A stretch of 64,000 nt of DNA from Vibrio sp. Isolate34 (GTDB lineage Bacteria > Pseudomonadota > Gammaproteobacteria > Enterobacterales > Vibrionaceae), in NCBI RefSeq assembly GCF_022397915.1, contig NZ_JAKEUO010000004.1, positions 62,001-126,000 on the forward strand, given 5' to 3'. A program made the position numbers and the translations under genes. Shown piece by piece: positions 55,133 to 63,239 of the stretch; the stretch's first letter is position 1; the number at the start of each line of letters is the position of its first letter. Under the pieces are notes generated by a model, which was not told the DNA's origin, did not search any database, and was given only the letters and a program-made list of their open reading frames with translations.

Positions 55133-57001
55133 ATGATTAAGCCAATACGACTTATCCTCAACACAAAGCGGAAAAACAAACGCTTAATCAGTATTAGTTA
55201 CGATGTTTTTGCAATAACCTTCTCGCTTTACTTAGCGATAGCTCTAAGATTGGGTACCTACACATTCGAGTTGGGCCTAGATGAATGGGTAACCTTACTA
55301 CTCACTCTCTCGATTACCATTTTTAGTTTTGCCAAACTTGGAATGTACCGAGCAGTTCTACGGTATATGATGTTTCCCGCTGTTGGTAATATATTCTTTG
55401 CCGTGTTTATTTCATCGCTAACCTTAGTAATGAGCGGGTTCTTCCTTCATACCTTTGTGCCTAGAAGTGTCCCTTTTATCTATGCTGGTCTAGCTATACT
55501 GACATTGGGTGGCCCAAGGATTATGATTCGTTCCGCCTATGATCAAATGATCAAGCGGAAAAAACCAAATGTTTTTATTTATGGAGCAGGAGCTACAGGT
55601 CGTGAACTTGTGTACGCTTTAATTCATGGCGATGAATACAACCCTGTAATCCTGTTAGATGATGACCCAAAGAAAAGAGGCAATATTTTATTTGGGTTAA
55701 AGGTCCATCACCCGAGTGAATTTGAACATCTTCAATCTCTTTATCAACCAGTCAAGCTGTTATTGGCTATCAACAATATCAATAAAGGTAAAAGGTTAAG
55801 GTTGGTTGAAAAACTATCTAACTGGCCTATCGCGATCCAGTCAGTTCCATCGGTAGAGGACATCGCTGCAGGTAAAGCAACCGCGACCGAAGTGAAAGAC
55901 CTGGATGTTGCGGACTTGTTAGGACGCACACCTATAACCCCTGACAATAATTTATTAACTAAGAATATTATAGGCAAGAGTGTCATGGTCACTGGTGCTG
56001 GAGGCTCAATAGGCTCTGAACTGTGTCGCCAAATAATAGCTCAAAAACCGAAAACGCTGATCTTATTCGAGTTAAATGAATATAACCTTTATAAGATCGA
56101 ACAAGAGCTAAATGCGACTAAGCATAATCTTAAAATCCAAACTCAAATTATTGCTGCGCTAGGCTCAGTTCAAAGACAAAATCGCCTTGAAAAGCTGATG
56201 ACAAGCTATGACGTTGACACTTTATATCATGCCGCGGCCTACAAACACGTGCCTCTTGTCGAAGATAATGTCGTAGAGGGCATTCGAAATAATGTTTTTG
56301 GGACATTATCCTGTGCGCAAGCTGCTATAGAATGTGGAGTTAAAAATTTCACTCTCATTTCTACAGACAAAGCCGTAAGGCCAACAAATGTAATGGGAGC
56401 AAGTAAAAGAATGGCGGAACTCGTTCTTCAAGCTCTAGCAGACAAAGACACACAGACTACTTTTACTATGGTGAGGTTCGGCAATGTTTTAGGATCATCT
56501 GGGTCTGTTGTTCCATTATTCAAAAAACAAATTAAGGCAGGTGGTCCAGTAACGGTGACTCACCCTGATATTATTCGCTACTTCATGTTGATTCCTGAAG
56601 CGGCGCAGCTCGTCATTCAAGCTGGCGCAATGGGTAATAATGGCCAAGTGTTCGTGTTGGACATGGGAGAGCCAATTAAGATCCTAGACCTAGCAAAACG
56701 CATGGTGCACCTTATGGGAATGAAAGAAAATATTGGTTCAAGCTCGGATGAAGGCGATATTGAAATCAGGTTTACAGGCCTAAGACCTGGCGAGAAGCTG
56801 TATGAAGAGCTTTTGATCGGAGATAATGTCGAAGGGACCAGCCACGAAAAAATCATGACAGCTCAAGAGAGTAAACTGAGCTGGCCTGAAATGCAAGTTC
56901 TGTTAAGCGAACTAGATGAATGTTGCCATAATTTTAATGTGGAATGTATAAAAAGAATACTATTAGATGCTCCAACAGGGTACAAATTAACAAAACAATA
57001 A
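55133..57001 (+). CDS. WbpM/FlaA1-type UDP-GlcNAc 4,6-dehydratase
   Basis: A 622-residue membrane-anchored SDR. Four hydrophobic segments span about 20-135. A first Rossmann-like domain starts GAGATGRELVYALIHGDEYN. The catalytic dehydratase domain has VTGAGGSIGSELCRQI, YHAAAYKHVPLVEDN and STDKAVRPTNVMGASKR, where Met replaces the usual catalytic Tyr as in WbpM and PglF. It converts UDP-GlcNAc to UDP-4-keto-6-deoxy-GlcNAc. The WbpV-like reductase and PglC-like transferase at 47-49 kb are the natural next steps. Confidence 0.93.
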   Translation: MIKPIRLILNTKRKNKRLISISYDVFAITFSLYLAIALRLGTYTFELGLDEWVTLLLTLSITIFSFAKLGMYRAVLRYMMFPAVGNIFFAVFISSLTLVMSGFFLHTFVPRSVPFIYAGLAILTLGGPRIMIRSAYDQMIKRKKPNVFIYGAGATGRELVYALIHGDEYNPVILLDDDPKKRGNILFGLKVHHPSEFEHLQSLYQPVKLLLAINNINKGKRLRLVEKLSNWPIAIQSVPSVEDIAAGKATATEVKDLDVADLLGRTPITPDNNLLTKNIIGKSVMVTGAGGSIGSELCRQIIAQKPKTLILFELNEYNLYKIEQELNATKHNLKIQTQIIAALGSVQRQNRLEKLMTSYDVDTLYHAAAYKHVPLVEDNVVEGIRNNVFGTLSCAQAAIECGVKNFTLISTDKAVRPTNVMGASKRMAELVLQALADKDTQTTFTMVRFGNVLGSSGSVVPLFKKQIKAGGPVTVTHPDIIRYFMLIPEAAQLVIQAGAMGNNGQVFVLDMGEPIKILDLAKRMVHLMGMKENIGSSSDEGDIEIRFTGLRPGEKLYEELLIGDNVEGTSHEKIMTAQESKLSWPEMQVLLSELDECCHNFNVECIKRILLDAPTGYKLTKQ

Positions 57002-57122
57002 GAGCTTTTTCTTAAATTCATGAATATAGAAACGATCAATAATCAACCAGTTCACATGTGACGTTTCTACCTTGTTTTAATTTAAAAACAAAGCCCTAGA
57101 TGTAATTCTAGCCAAATTAATA

Positions 57123-57518
57123 TTAAATTGCTTTTGTTATTTCTATAATTTCAGTTGTCGATATCGAAGGGGTTCGAGGGAAGTAAACAACTTCACAAAT
57201 ATCAGAAAACTCATCAAAACGACCTTTCCAGTCATCTCCCATAGCTAGTATATCTGCTCGGTAAAATTCAATATATTCGCGCTTTTTCTCTAATGAATGC
57301 TCAAAAAACACCTCATCGACAAACGAAAGTGATTGGACGATTTTCATTCTATCTTCTTGAGTGTAAATTGGGTTTCTCTGTTTTTTACTAAAATTAAGTT
57401 GATCAGTTGATATACCAACTATCAATGTGTCACCTAAAGATGCACAACGTTCTAATATATTGACATGCCCTACATGAAAAATATCGTATGTACCAAATGT
57501 GATTACACGTTTACTCAT
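57123..57518 (-). CDS. Glycerol-3-phosphate cytidylyltransferase (TagD-type)
   Basis: 131 residues, the length of TagD/GCT. It has the nucleotide-binding ITFGTYDIFHVGHVNILERC with the HxGH signature and the late RTPSISTTEIIE block matching the RTxGISTT motif. It makes CDP-glycerol from CTP and sn-glycerol-3-phosphate. Three CDP-glycerol-using enzymes are encoded within 10 kb, which makes this donor assignment stronger than for a lone homologue. Other family members use ribitol or ethanolamine phosphates. Confidence 0.88.
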   Translation of the reverse strand: MSKRVITFGTYDIFHVGHVNILERCASLGDTLIVGISTDQLNFSKKQRNPIYTQEDRMKIVQSLSFVDEVFFEHSLEKKREYIEFYRADILAMGDDWKGRFDEFSDICEVVYFPRTPSISTTEIIEITKAI

Positions 57519-57999
57519 TTTTTATTCCTATCTTTTAAAAAACCGTCGGGAAGGTTTTCCTTCTTATTATAGATGCTTAAAGTATATCAGGATTACAACC
57601 CAAACAGGAGAAGGCCTGTTAATCATTGTAGAGACCCACTTTGCAAGCGCTACTTTGGGCCCCTATCCTTCTAAAATACAACTCCGAGCATTTTATAGTA
57701 ACTGTTTTCCATGCTCAAACATTAGCGAATGCAAGCTTCAGCTAAGTAATACCGCAAGAACCCGATATTAATTACAATAAACACTTTCCTTAAGGGACAG
57801 CATGACTATGCTTGCTGCTTAGGATGACAACATGACTACGCACTTCAAATCTGAAAATGAAACTGTCTCATTGTCTATGTGCTCAACAAGCCTATTGCAA
57901 TATGAATGTTGGCTACTGACAACTATGTACACCAAACCCCAAAACTCGCTATACTCCTGCCTAGAGTTTTTCGCCCAATAACGAATAAGAGTTCAAGAC
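57519..57999. other. Intergenic boundary between polysaccharide region and core genes
   Basis: A 481-bp divergent gap. A frame at 57499-57771 has no ribosome site or recognisable domain and is not called. A TATACT hexamer at 57950-57955 is a candidate -10 box for yibN, without a clear -35. The gap marks the switch from AT-rich accessory DNA to conserved genes. Confidence 0.45.
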
Positions 58000-58434
58000 A
58001 TGCAAGAGTTAGTTCCATTTGTTCAAGAGAATATGATTTTAGCCATCGTATGGATCGGCTTGGTTGTTGCCATCATTGCGAACGTAATCAAAACATCAAA
58101 TGCAGCGTACAAAGAGATCACGGCAGCGCAAACCACACACATGATTAACCGCGAAAACGGCGTTGTGGTTGATATTCGTACTAAAGATGAGTTCAAAAAG
58201 GGTCATATTACTGACGCACTTCACATTTTACCGTCAGACATCAAATCAAATAACTTAGGTAGCCTTGAAAGCCGCAAAGCTGACCCAATCATCGTAGTAT
58301 GTAAGACAGGTCAAACCGCTCAAGAAAGCGCGAACTTGCTGGTTAAAGCAGGTTTCGAAAACGTAAGCGTGCTGAAAAGTGGCCTAGTGGCTTGGAGCGA
58401 AGCTAACCTTCCTTTGGTTAAAGGTAAGAAATAG
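58000..58434 (+). CDS. yibN: Rhodanese-domain membrane protein YibN
   Basis: 144 residues with an N-terminal membrane anchor (MILAIVWIGLVVAIIANVI) and a cytoplasmic rhodanese domain. VVDIRTKDEFKKGHITDALH is followed by the active-site loop VVCKTGQTAQESA with the catalytic Cys. Rhodaneses move sulfane sulfur. The gene order yibN-secB-gpsA-cysE matches E. coli yibN-grxC-secB-gpsA-cysE except that grxC is missing between yibN and secB. Confidence 0.92.
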   Translation: MQELVPFVQENMILAIVWIGLVVAIIANVIKTSNAAYKEITAAQTTHMINRENGVVVDIRTKDEFKKGHITDALHILPSDIKSNNLGSLESRKADPIIVVCKTGQTAQESANLLVKAGFENVSVLKSGLVAWSEANLPLVKGKK

Positions 58435-58533
58435 GTTAAAGGCAAGAAGCGGCTGACCGATAAACTAACTTTCAGGCTTTGTTCGATAAATAGAATGAAC
58501 AGAGTCTAATTTAAAATTTTTAAGGACAAGAAA

Positions 58534-59001
58534 ATGGCTGAAGCAGCACAACAAGACGCACAACAAAACTTCGCAATCCAACGTATCTTCCTAAAAGACG
58601 TCTCTTTCGAAGCGCCAAACTCTCCAGATATGTTTCAAAAAGAGTGGAACCCAGATGTAAAACTGGACCTAGACACTCAAAGCCGTGAGCTTGGTGAAGG
58701 CGTTTACGAAGTTATCCTACGCCTAACGGTTACTGTTAAGAATGCAGAAGACACAGCGTTCCTTTGTGAAGTTCAGCAAGGCGGTATTTTCTCGGCAAGC
58801 GAAATGGAAGCTGGCCAACTGGCACATTGCCTAGGTGCATTCTGCCCGAACATCCTGTTCCCATACGCGCGTGAAACGATTTCTAGTCTAGTGGTTAAAG
58901 GTACATTCCCACAACTGAACCTAGCTCCAGTAAACTTTGATGCTTTGTTCATGAACTACCTACAAAACCAAGCTCAACAAGCTGAAGGCGAACAGGCTTA
59001 A
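58534..59001 (+). CDS. secB: Protein-export chaperone SecB
   Basis: 155 residues. [20 protein letters not shown] begins the SecB fold, followed by [20 protein letters not shown] and the acidic region and [20 protein letters not shown], ending in a Gln/Glu-rich tail. SecB is a cytoplasmic tetramer that keeps precursors unfolded and hands them to SecA. AAGGAC precedes the ATG. Confidence 0.97.
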   Translation: MAEAAQQDAQQNFAIQRIFLKDVSFEAPNSPDMFQKEWNPDVKLDLDTQSRELGEGVYEVILRLTVTVKNAEDTAFLCEVQQGGIFSASEMEAGQLAHCLGAFCPNILFPYARETISSLVVKGTFPQLNLAPVNFDALFMNYLQNQAQQAEGEQA

Positions 59002-59047
59002 GTCTCAAAGTAGAACTTAACTCTAACGATTCAAGCGCTAGTTAGCT

Positions 59048-59088
59048 TTTAAATGCACATCGCAACTTCTGCGATGTGCATTTTTTCT
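59048..59088 (+). terminator. Terminator after secB
   Basis: AAATGCACATCGCA / TGCGATGTGCATTT hairpin followed by a run of T residues. Confidence 0.88.
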
Positions 59089-59217
59089 TTACACTGTAGT
59101 AAGTTCAAAAACCTTCTAATTTAGTAGAAAGCTATTTCTTTTTAGTAGAACTCTTTCTTCTTAATAGAGAGTTTCTCCATAACTCTCCGATTTCCCTCAT
59201 TATTTTTAGGTGGAAGC

Positions 59218-60282
59218 ATGACAGAAACAACTCGCCCGACTCATACGACAGACGCTTGCGGTAAAGACAGCGCTTACGGCAAAGAAATCGCCATGACGGT
59301 CATTGGCGCAGGTTCTTACGGAACCTCTTTAGCAATATCTCTAGCGCGTAACGGTGCAAACGTTGTTCTTTGGGGACATGACCCTGTTCATATGGCTCGT
59401 CTTGAATCTGAGCGTGCTAATAATGAGTTTCTACCAAATATAAAATTCCCAGAAAGCCTAATCATCGAGTCCGATCTTAAGAAAGCAGTAACAGCAAGTC
59501 GTGACCTTCTCGTTGTTGTGCCTAGCCACGTGTTTGGTATTGTTCTAAATAGCCTGAAACCACACTTAACGACAAACTCTCGTATTTGCTGGGCTACGAA
59601 AGGATTGGAACCAGAAACTGGCCGCCTACTTAAAGATGTTGCACACGATGTGCTTGGTGATGGTTACTCACTAGCCGTTCTATCTGGCCCTACTTTTGCG
59701 AAAGAGCTTGCGATGGGCATGCCGACAGCAATTTCAGTTGCCTCGCCAGACGAAAACTTCTTAAAAGAGCTACAAGAAAAGATTCACTGTGGCAAAACAT
59801 TCCGCGTGTACGCAAACTCAGATTTCATTGGTATGCAGCTTGGCGGCGCAGTTAAAAACGTTATCGCGATTGGTGCAGGCATGTCTGATGGTATTGGCTT
59901 TGGTGCCAATGCTCGTACCGCACTGATCACGCGTGGTTTAGCTGAGATGAGTCGCTTAGGCGCTGCGCTTGGTGCACAGCCAGAAACTTTCATGGGCATG
60001 GCTGGATTAGGCGATTTAGTACTGACATGTACCGATAACCAATCACGTAACCGTCGCTTTGGTTTGGCGCTAGGCTCAGGTAAAGACGTAGACACAGCGC
60101 AAGAAGAAATCGGCCAAGTGGTCGAAGGTTATCGAAACACCAAAGAAGTTTGGTTATTATCAGAACGCATGGGCGTTGAGATGCCAATTGTTGAACAAAT
60201 TTATCAAGTGCTGTATCAAGGGAAAGATGCCCACTTAGCGGCGCAAGACCTACTTGCTCGAGACAAGAAGTCAGAGCGATAA
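59218..60282 (+). CDS. gpsA: Glycerol-3-phosphate dehydrogenase [NAD(P)+]
   Basis: 354 residues with AGGTGGAAG before the ATG. It has the dinucleotide-binding [19 protein letters not shown] (from residue 28), VVPSHVFG, the [17 protein letters not shown] block and the catalytic-lysine region [17 protein letters not shown]. GpsA reduces dihydroxyacetone phosphate to sn-glycerol-3-phosphate for phospholipids. In this window the same product would also feed the TagD-like enzyme. Slightly longer N terminus than E. coli GpsA. Confidence 0.97.
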   Translation: MTETTRPTHTTDACGKDSAYGKEIAMTVIGAGSYGTSLAISLARNGANVVLWGHDPVHMARLESERANNEFLPNIKFPESLIIESDLKKAVTASRDLLVVVPSHVFGIVLNSLKPHLTTNSRICWATKGLEPETGRLLKDVAHDVLGDGYSLAVLSGPTFAKELAMGMPTAISVASPDENFLKELQEKIHCGKTFRVYANSDFIGMQLGGAVKNVIAIGAGMSDGIGFGANARTALITRGLAEMSRLGAALGAQPETFMGMAGLGDLVLTCTDNQSRNRRFGLALGSGKDVDTAQEEIGQVVEGYRNTKEVWLLSERMGVEMPIVEQIYQVLYQGKDAHLAAQDLLARDKKSER

Positions 60283-60329
60283 CATCGCTTATTAAGTCGT
60301 GGAATGAAATAGATAAAATGGATGGAAAA

Positions 60330-61151
60330 ATGAAACACTGTGAACAGCAAAAGGTTTGGCAATGCATTGTGAAGGAAGCTCGACAGCAGTCAGAGCAAGA
60401 GCCTATGCTTGCGAGTTTTTACCATGCCACTATTATCAACCACGAAAGCTTGGGCGCTGCACTCAGTTATATTCTGGCAAACAAGTTAAAGACCGCTTCA
60501 ATGCCTGCAATGGCAGTACGTGAAGTGGTTGAACAAGCATTTAAGCAGGATCAATCGATTATTGATGCTGCCGCTTGTGATATTTGTGCAACAGTGACTC
60601 GAGACCCGGCGGTAGAGATGTATTCAATGCCTCTACTTTATCTTAAAGGCTACCATGCTCTGCAAGGTTACCGAGTCGCTAACTGGTTATGGAAGCAAGG
60701 GCGTATTGCGCTTGCCACTTACCTACAAAACCAAATCTCAGTCGCTTGCCAAGTAGATATCCACCCGGCCGCACGCATCGGCAAAGCGATCATGCTCGAC
60801 CACGCGACAGGCATTGTGATTGGTGAAACCGCTGTAGTCGAAAATGATGTGTCGATTCTTCAGGACGTGACCCTTGGTGGTACGGGTAAAGAAGGCGGCG
60901 ATCGTCACCCTAAAATCCGCGAAGGCGTAATGATTGGTGCCGGCGCTAAAATACTCGGCAACATTGAAGTGGGTGAAGGCGCTAAGATTGGTTCTTGCTC
61001 TGTGGTTCTACAGGCTGTTCCACCTCATACAACAGTCGCTGGAGTTCCTGCAAAAATTGTAGGTAAACCTAAGACTGACAAGCCATCTTTAGACATGGAC
61101 CAGGGATTCAATGGTCGCTCACAAAGCTTTATCCACGGTGATGGGATTTAA
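60330..61151 (+). CDS. cysE: Serine O-acetyltransferase
   Basis: 273 residues from MKHCEQQKVWQCIVKEARQQ (the ATG at 60318 would add four residues; the later one has GGATGG upstream and matches the family N terminus). Helical N-terminal domain, then left-handed beta-helix: DIHPAARIGKAIMLDHATGI with a catalytic His, VTLGGTGKEGGDRHPKIREG and the tail VAGVPAKIVGKPKTDKPSLD. CysE makes O-acetylserine from serine and acetyl-CoA for cysteine synthesis and is feedback-inhibited by cysteine. Confidence 0.96.
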   Translation: MKHCEQQKVWQCIVKEARQQSEQEPMLASFYHATIINHESLGAALSYILANKLKTASMPAMAVREVVEQAFKQDQSIIDAAACDICATVTRDPAVEMYSMPLLYLKGYHALQGYRVANWLWKQGRIALATYLQNQISVACQVDIHPAARIGKAIMLDHATGIVIGETAVVENDVSILQDVTLGGTGKEGGDRHPKIREGVMIGAGAKILGNIEVGEGAKIGSCSVVLQAVPPHTTVAGVPAKIVGKPKTDKPSLDMDQGFNGRSQSFIHGDGI

Positions 61152-61228
61152 GAGCAGGTTCGGGATCCGACGAATAACCGATAGCCGAGATGCGAAAGAC
61201 TCACAGCAAAAGACTCGCAGCAGATGCT
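61150..61228 (+). repeat. Copies of dispersed 'GATGCGAGTAACGAG' repeat (degenerate)
   Basis: AGAGCAGGTTCGGGATCCGA with CGAATAACCGATAGCCGAGA and TGCGAAAGACTC, then GCAGCAGATGCTG, filling most of the gap between cysE and envC. Confidence 0.6.
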
Positions 61229-61246
61229 GATTATTAATAAGAGCAA

Positions 61247-62398
61247 ATGACGATAATGATGAAACCCGTTAAATCAATGAGCACTGTTCTTTTGATATCT
61301 GCCAGCCTTGGTGTTGCTCTTTTGTCTTCATCATCATTTGCTGCATCTCAAGGTGAACTAAAAGGCGTGTCTAGCGAAATCTCTCGTCAACAGAAAAACC
61401 TATCCTCACAGCAGAAAAAGCTCGATAGCCTACAAGCAAGCCTCAAGAAACAAGAGCTCTCCATCGCTTCGCTTGAAAAAGCGATTCTAGATAGTAAAAG
61501 ACAGCTGAATACCGCTAATGCTAATATTGCGAACTTAGACACTAAGATTAAAGCGCTTACTGCTCAGAAAAAAGTCCAGACAGACAAGTTAGAACAACTG
61601 ATTCAGACTTACTACATGACAAGTCGAGCCAAAGCATCTTCTCACATCCTCAACACGGGTGTCGAAGAAGATCGTATCAGCCACTATTACCAACACCTTG
61701 CCAAAGCGCGATCTGCAACAATTAATACGATTGAACAGACGCAACTTGAATTAGAAGAAAGCCACAAGCAACGTCAACTCGAGCAAGAACAAATCGCAAC
61801 ATTGTTAAAACAGCAAACCACCAAGCGTGACAAGTTGTCTCAGACTCAAACACAACGCAAAAAAACCGTTGGCAGTATTAAGAAGAATATTTCTGGCGAC
61901 AAAAATTACTTGGCTGAACTTCAGCGAAATGAAACTCGCCTGAAAGCTGAAATAGCAAAAGCAGAAAAAGCGGCTCGAGAACGACGTAATGCAGTCCCGA
62001 TGGATGGCCTAGCAAAACGTAAAGGTAAGCTACCTTGGCCGATCAAAGATAAAGTTCTACATAACTACGGTTCACGTCAAACGGGGCAAATTAAATGGAA
62101 AGGCATGGTGATCAACGCCAAGTACGGTCAGCAGGTTAAATCCGTTTACTCAGGTACGGTGGTATTTGCCGAGTATCTGCGAGGCTATGGTTTAGTGGTT
62201 CTTCTCGACCACGGTAAAGGTGATATGACGCTCTATGGCTTTAACCAAGCACTTTTAAAGAAAGAAGGTGACAAAGTTAAAGCGGGTGAAGCCATCGCGC
62301 TTGCGGGTAACACCGGCGGTCAAACTCGCCCATCATTGTACTTTGAGATTCGCAGAAACAGCCAAGCTCAGAACCCTAAGAGTTGGTTGGTTCGATAA
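61247..62398 (+). CDS. envC: Murein hydrolase activator EnvC
   Basis: 383 residues. Signal peptide to about residue 32 (LGVALLSSSSFAAS), long coiled coil at about 35-245, then a C-terminal LytM/M23 domain (GMVINAKYGQQVKSVYSGTV to KSWLVR). The metal-binding residues of active M23 peptidases are replaced (LYFEIR stands where HLHFEIR is expected), so it is an activator rather than a hydrolase. EnvC, recruited by FtsEX, activates AmiA/AmiB amidases during cell separation. In E. coli envC lies next to gpmM. Confidence 0.95.
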   Translation: MTIMMKPVKSMSTVLLISASLGVALLSSSSFAASQGELKGVSSEISRQQKNLSSQQKKLDSLQASLKKQELSIASLEKAILDSKRQLNTANANIANLDTKIKALTAQKKVQTDKLEQLIQTYYMTSRAKASSHILNTGVEEDRISHYYQHLAKARSATINTIEQTQLELEESHKQRQLEQEQIATLLKQQTTKRDKLSQTQTQRKKTVGSIKKNISGDKNYLAELQRNETRLKAEIAKAEKAARERRNAVPMDGLAKRKGKLPWPIKDKVLHNYGSRQTGQIKWKGMVINAKYGQQVKSVYSGTVVFAEYLRGYGLVVLLDHGKGDMTLYGFNQALLKKEGDKVKAGEAIALAGNTGGQTRPSLYFEIRRNSQAQNPKSWLVR

Positions 62399-62460
62399 AG
62401 AGCAGATGCGGGATGCGAGTATCTTTCTTCGAATCCCGTATATCGTTTACTCGTCTCTTT
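62398..62460. repeat. Inverted pair of dispersed 'GATGCGAGTAACGAG' repeats
   Basis: Forward GAGCAGATGCGGGATGCGAG at 62400-62419 and reversed TTCGAATCCCGTATATCGTT at 62430-62449, close enough to fold together (CGGGAT with ATCCCG). They separate the convergent envC and tetR genes and may act as their terminator. Confidence 0.6.
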
Positions 62461-63099
62461 CTATTTAGAGTTCAACGCCCTCACACCATCTTCCAATAAT
62501 GTCAGCTGCTCAAAACCTTGATCTGTCGCAATCGGTTTAACGGTGGCGATCATCTGCAACATTCCTTTATGAACAACTTGCTCTGTTATTTGCGCTTTTG
62601 GAGACATCGCAGACTGGTACGCTAACCAACCCGATGCGATCAAGTGAAGAGAAGTCACCATCGACTTCATCTCTGAATCTGTCGCTTTCAGCAAGTTTAA
62701 CTCAACAAAAGCTCTCATGATGTCGACAAGGTTGGTTTGCAGCCTTTCTTGCACAGCCATGTAATCAAGATGAAGCTGCTCATCACGAGACAAGATTTCA
62801 GGAAGGTTTGCATAGAAGAAGCGGTACTTCCACATCAGAGTGAATATCGAATCTAAATAATGTTTTAATAGCGTGAGGCTTTCTTTCTGACCTTGGATCG
62901 GCGTGAACCTTTCAAGTAATTCGGTAGAATAAAGGGTAAAGATATCACGGACAATTTCCTGCTTGTTACGAAAGTGGTAGTAGAGGTTACCAGGACTAAT
63001 CTCGATATGCTCAGCAATATGATTGGTCGTAATACTACGCTCACCATGCTCGTTAAAAAGCTCTAGAGCAGCGTAAACAATCTTGTCACGTGTTTTCAT
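62461..63099 (-). CDS. TetR-family transcriptional regulator
   Basis: 212 residues. N-terminal HTH (KTRDKIVYAALELFNEHGER, SITTNHIAEHIEISPGNLYY, HFRNKQEIVRDIF) is canonical TetR. The helical C-terminal ligand domain (LTLLKHYLDSIFTLMWKYRF) resembles members annotated near fatty-acid or envelope genes. A 15-bp inverted repeat lies just upstream and is the likely operator, implying autorepression. Target genes and ligand unknown. Confidence 0.9.
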   Translation of the reverse strand: MKTRDKIVYAALELFNEHGERSITTNHIAEHIEISPGNLYYHFRNKQEIVRDIFTLYSTELLERFTPIQGQKESLTLLKHYLDSIFTLMWKYRFFYANLPEILSRDEQLHLDYMAVQERLQTNLVDIMRAFVELNLLKATDSEMKSMVTSLHLIASGWLAYQSAMSPKAQITEQVVHKGMLQMIATVKPIATDQGFEQLTLLEDGVRALNSK

Positions 63100-63114
63100 T
63101 AGTTATTAGTATCC

Positions 63115-63156
63115 CTATCCGTTTAGTGGTTCAGTATATCGCCACTAAACGGATAG
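63115..63156. promoter_or_regulatory. Long inverted repeat upstream of tetR-family gene (putative operator)
   Basis: CTATCCGTTTAGTGG (63115-63129) and CCACTAAACGGATAG (63142-63156) are perfectly complementary, separated by 12 nt. They lie 16 bp from the regulator's ATG. No T run follows in either direction, so an operator is favoured over a terminator. Confidence 0.6.
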
Positions 63157-63239
63157 ATCGAGCTGTTAACATCTGGTCGAATTAGCAAACGCTAAAATTC
63201 ACCTTCAACCGTCACACCTTTGATCAATCACAGCTGTCA

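Noticed and set aside
57499..57771. 90-codon open frame at the accessory/core boundary
   Set aside because: Starts inside the cytidylyltransferase gene on the other strand, lacks a ribosome site and matches nothing known.
62399..62460. Classical Rho-independent terminator between envC and tetR
   Set aside because: The inverted sequences belong to the dispersed repeat family and lack a clean stem with T run, so listed as repeat only.
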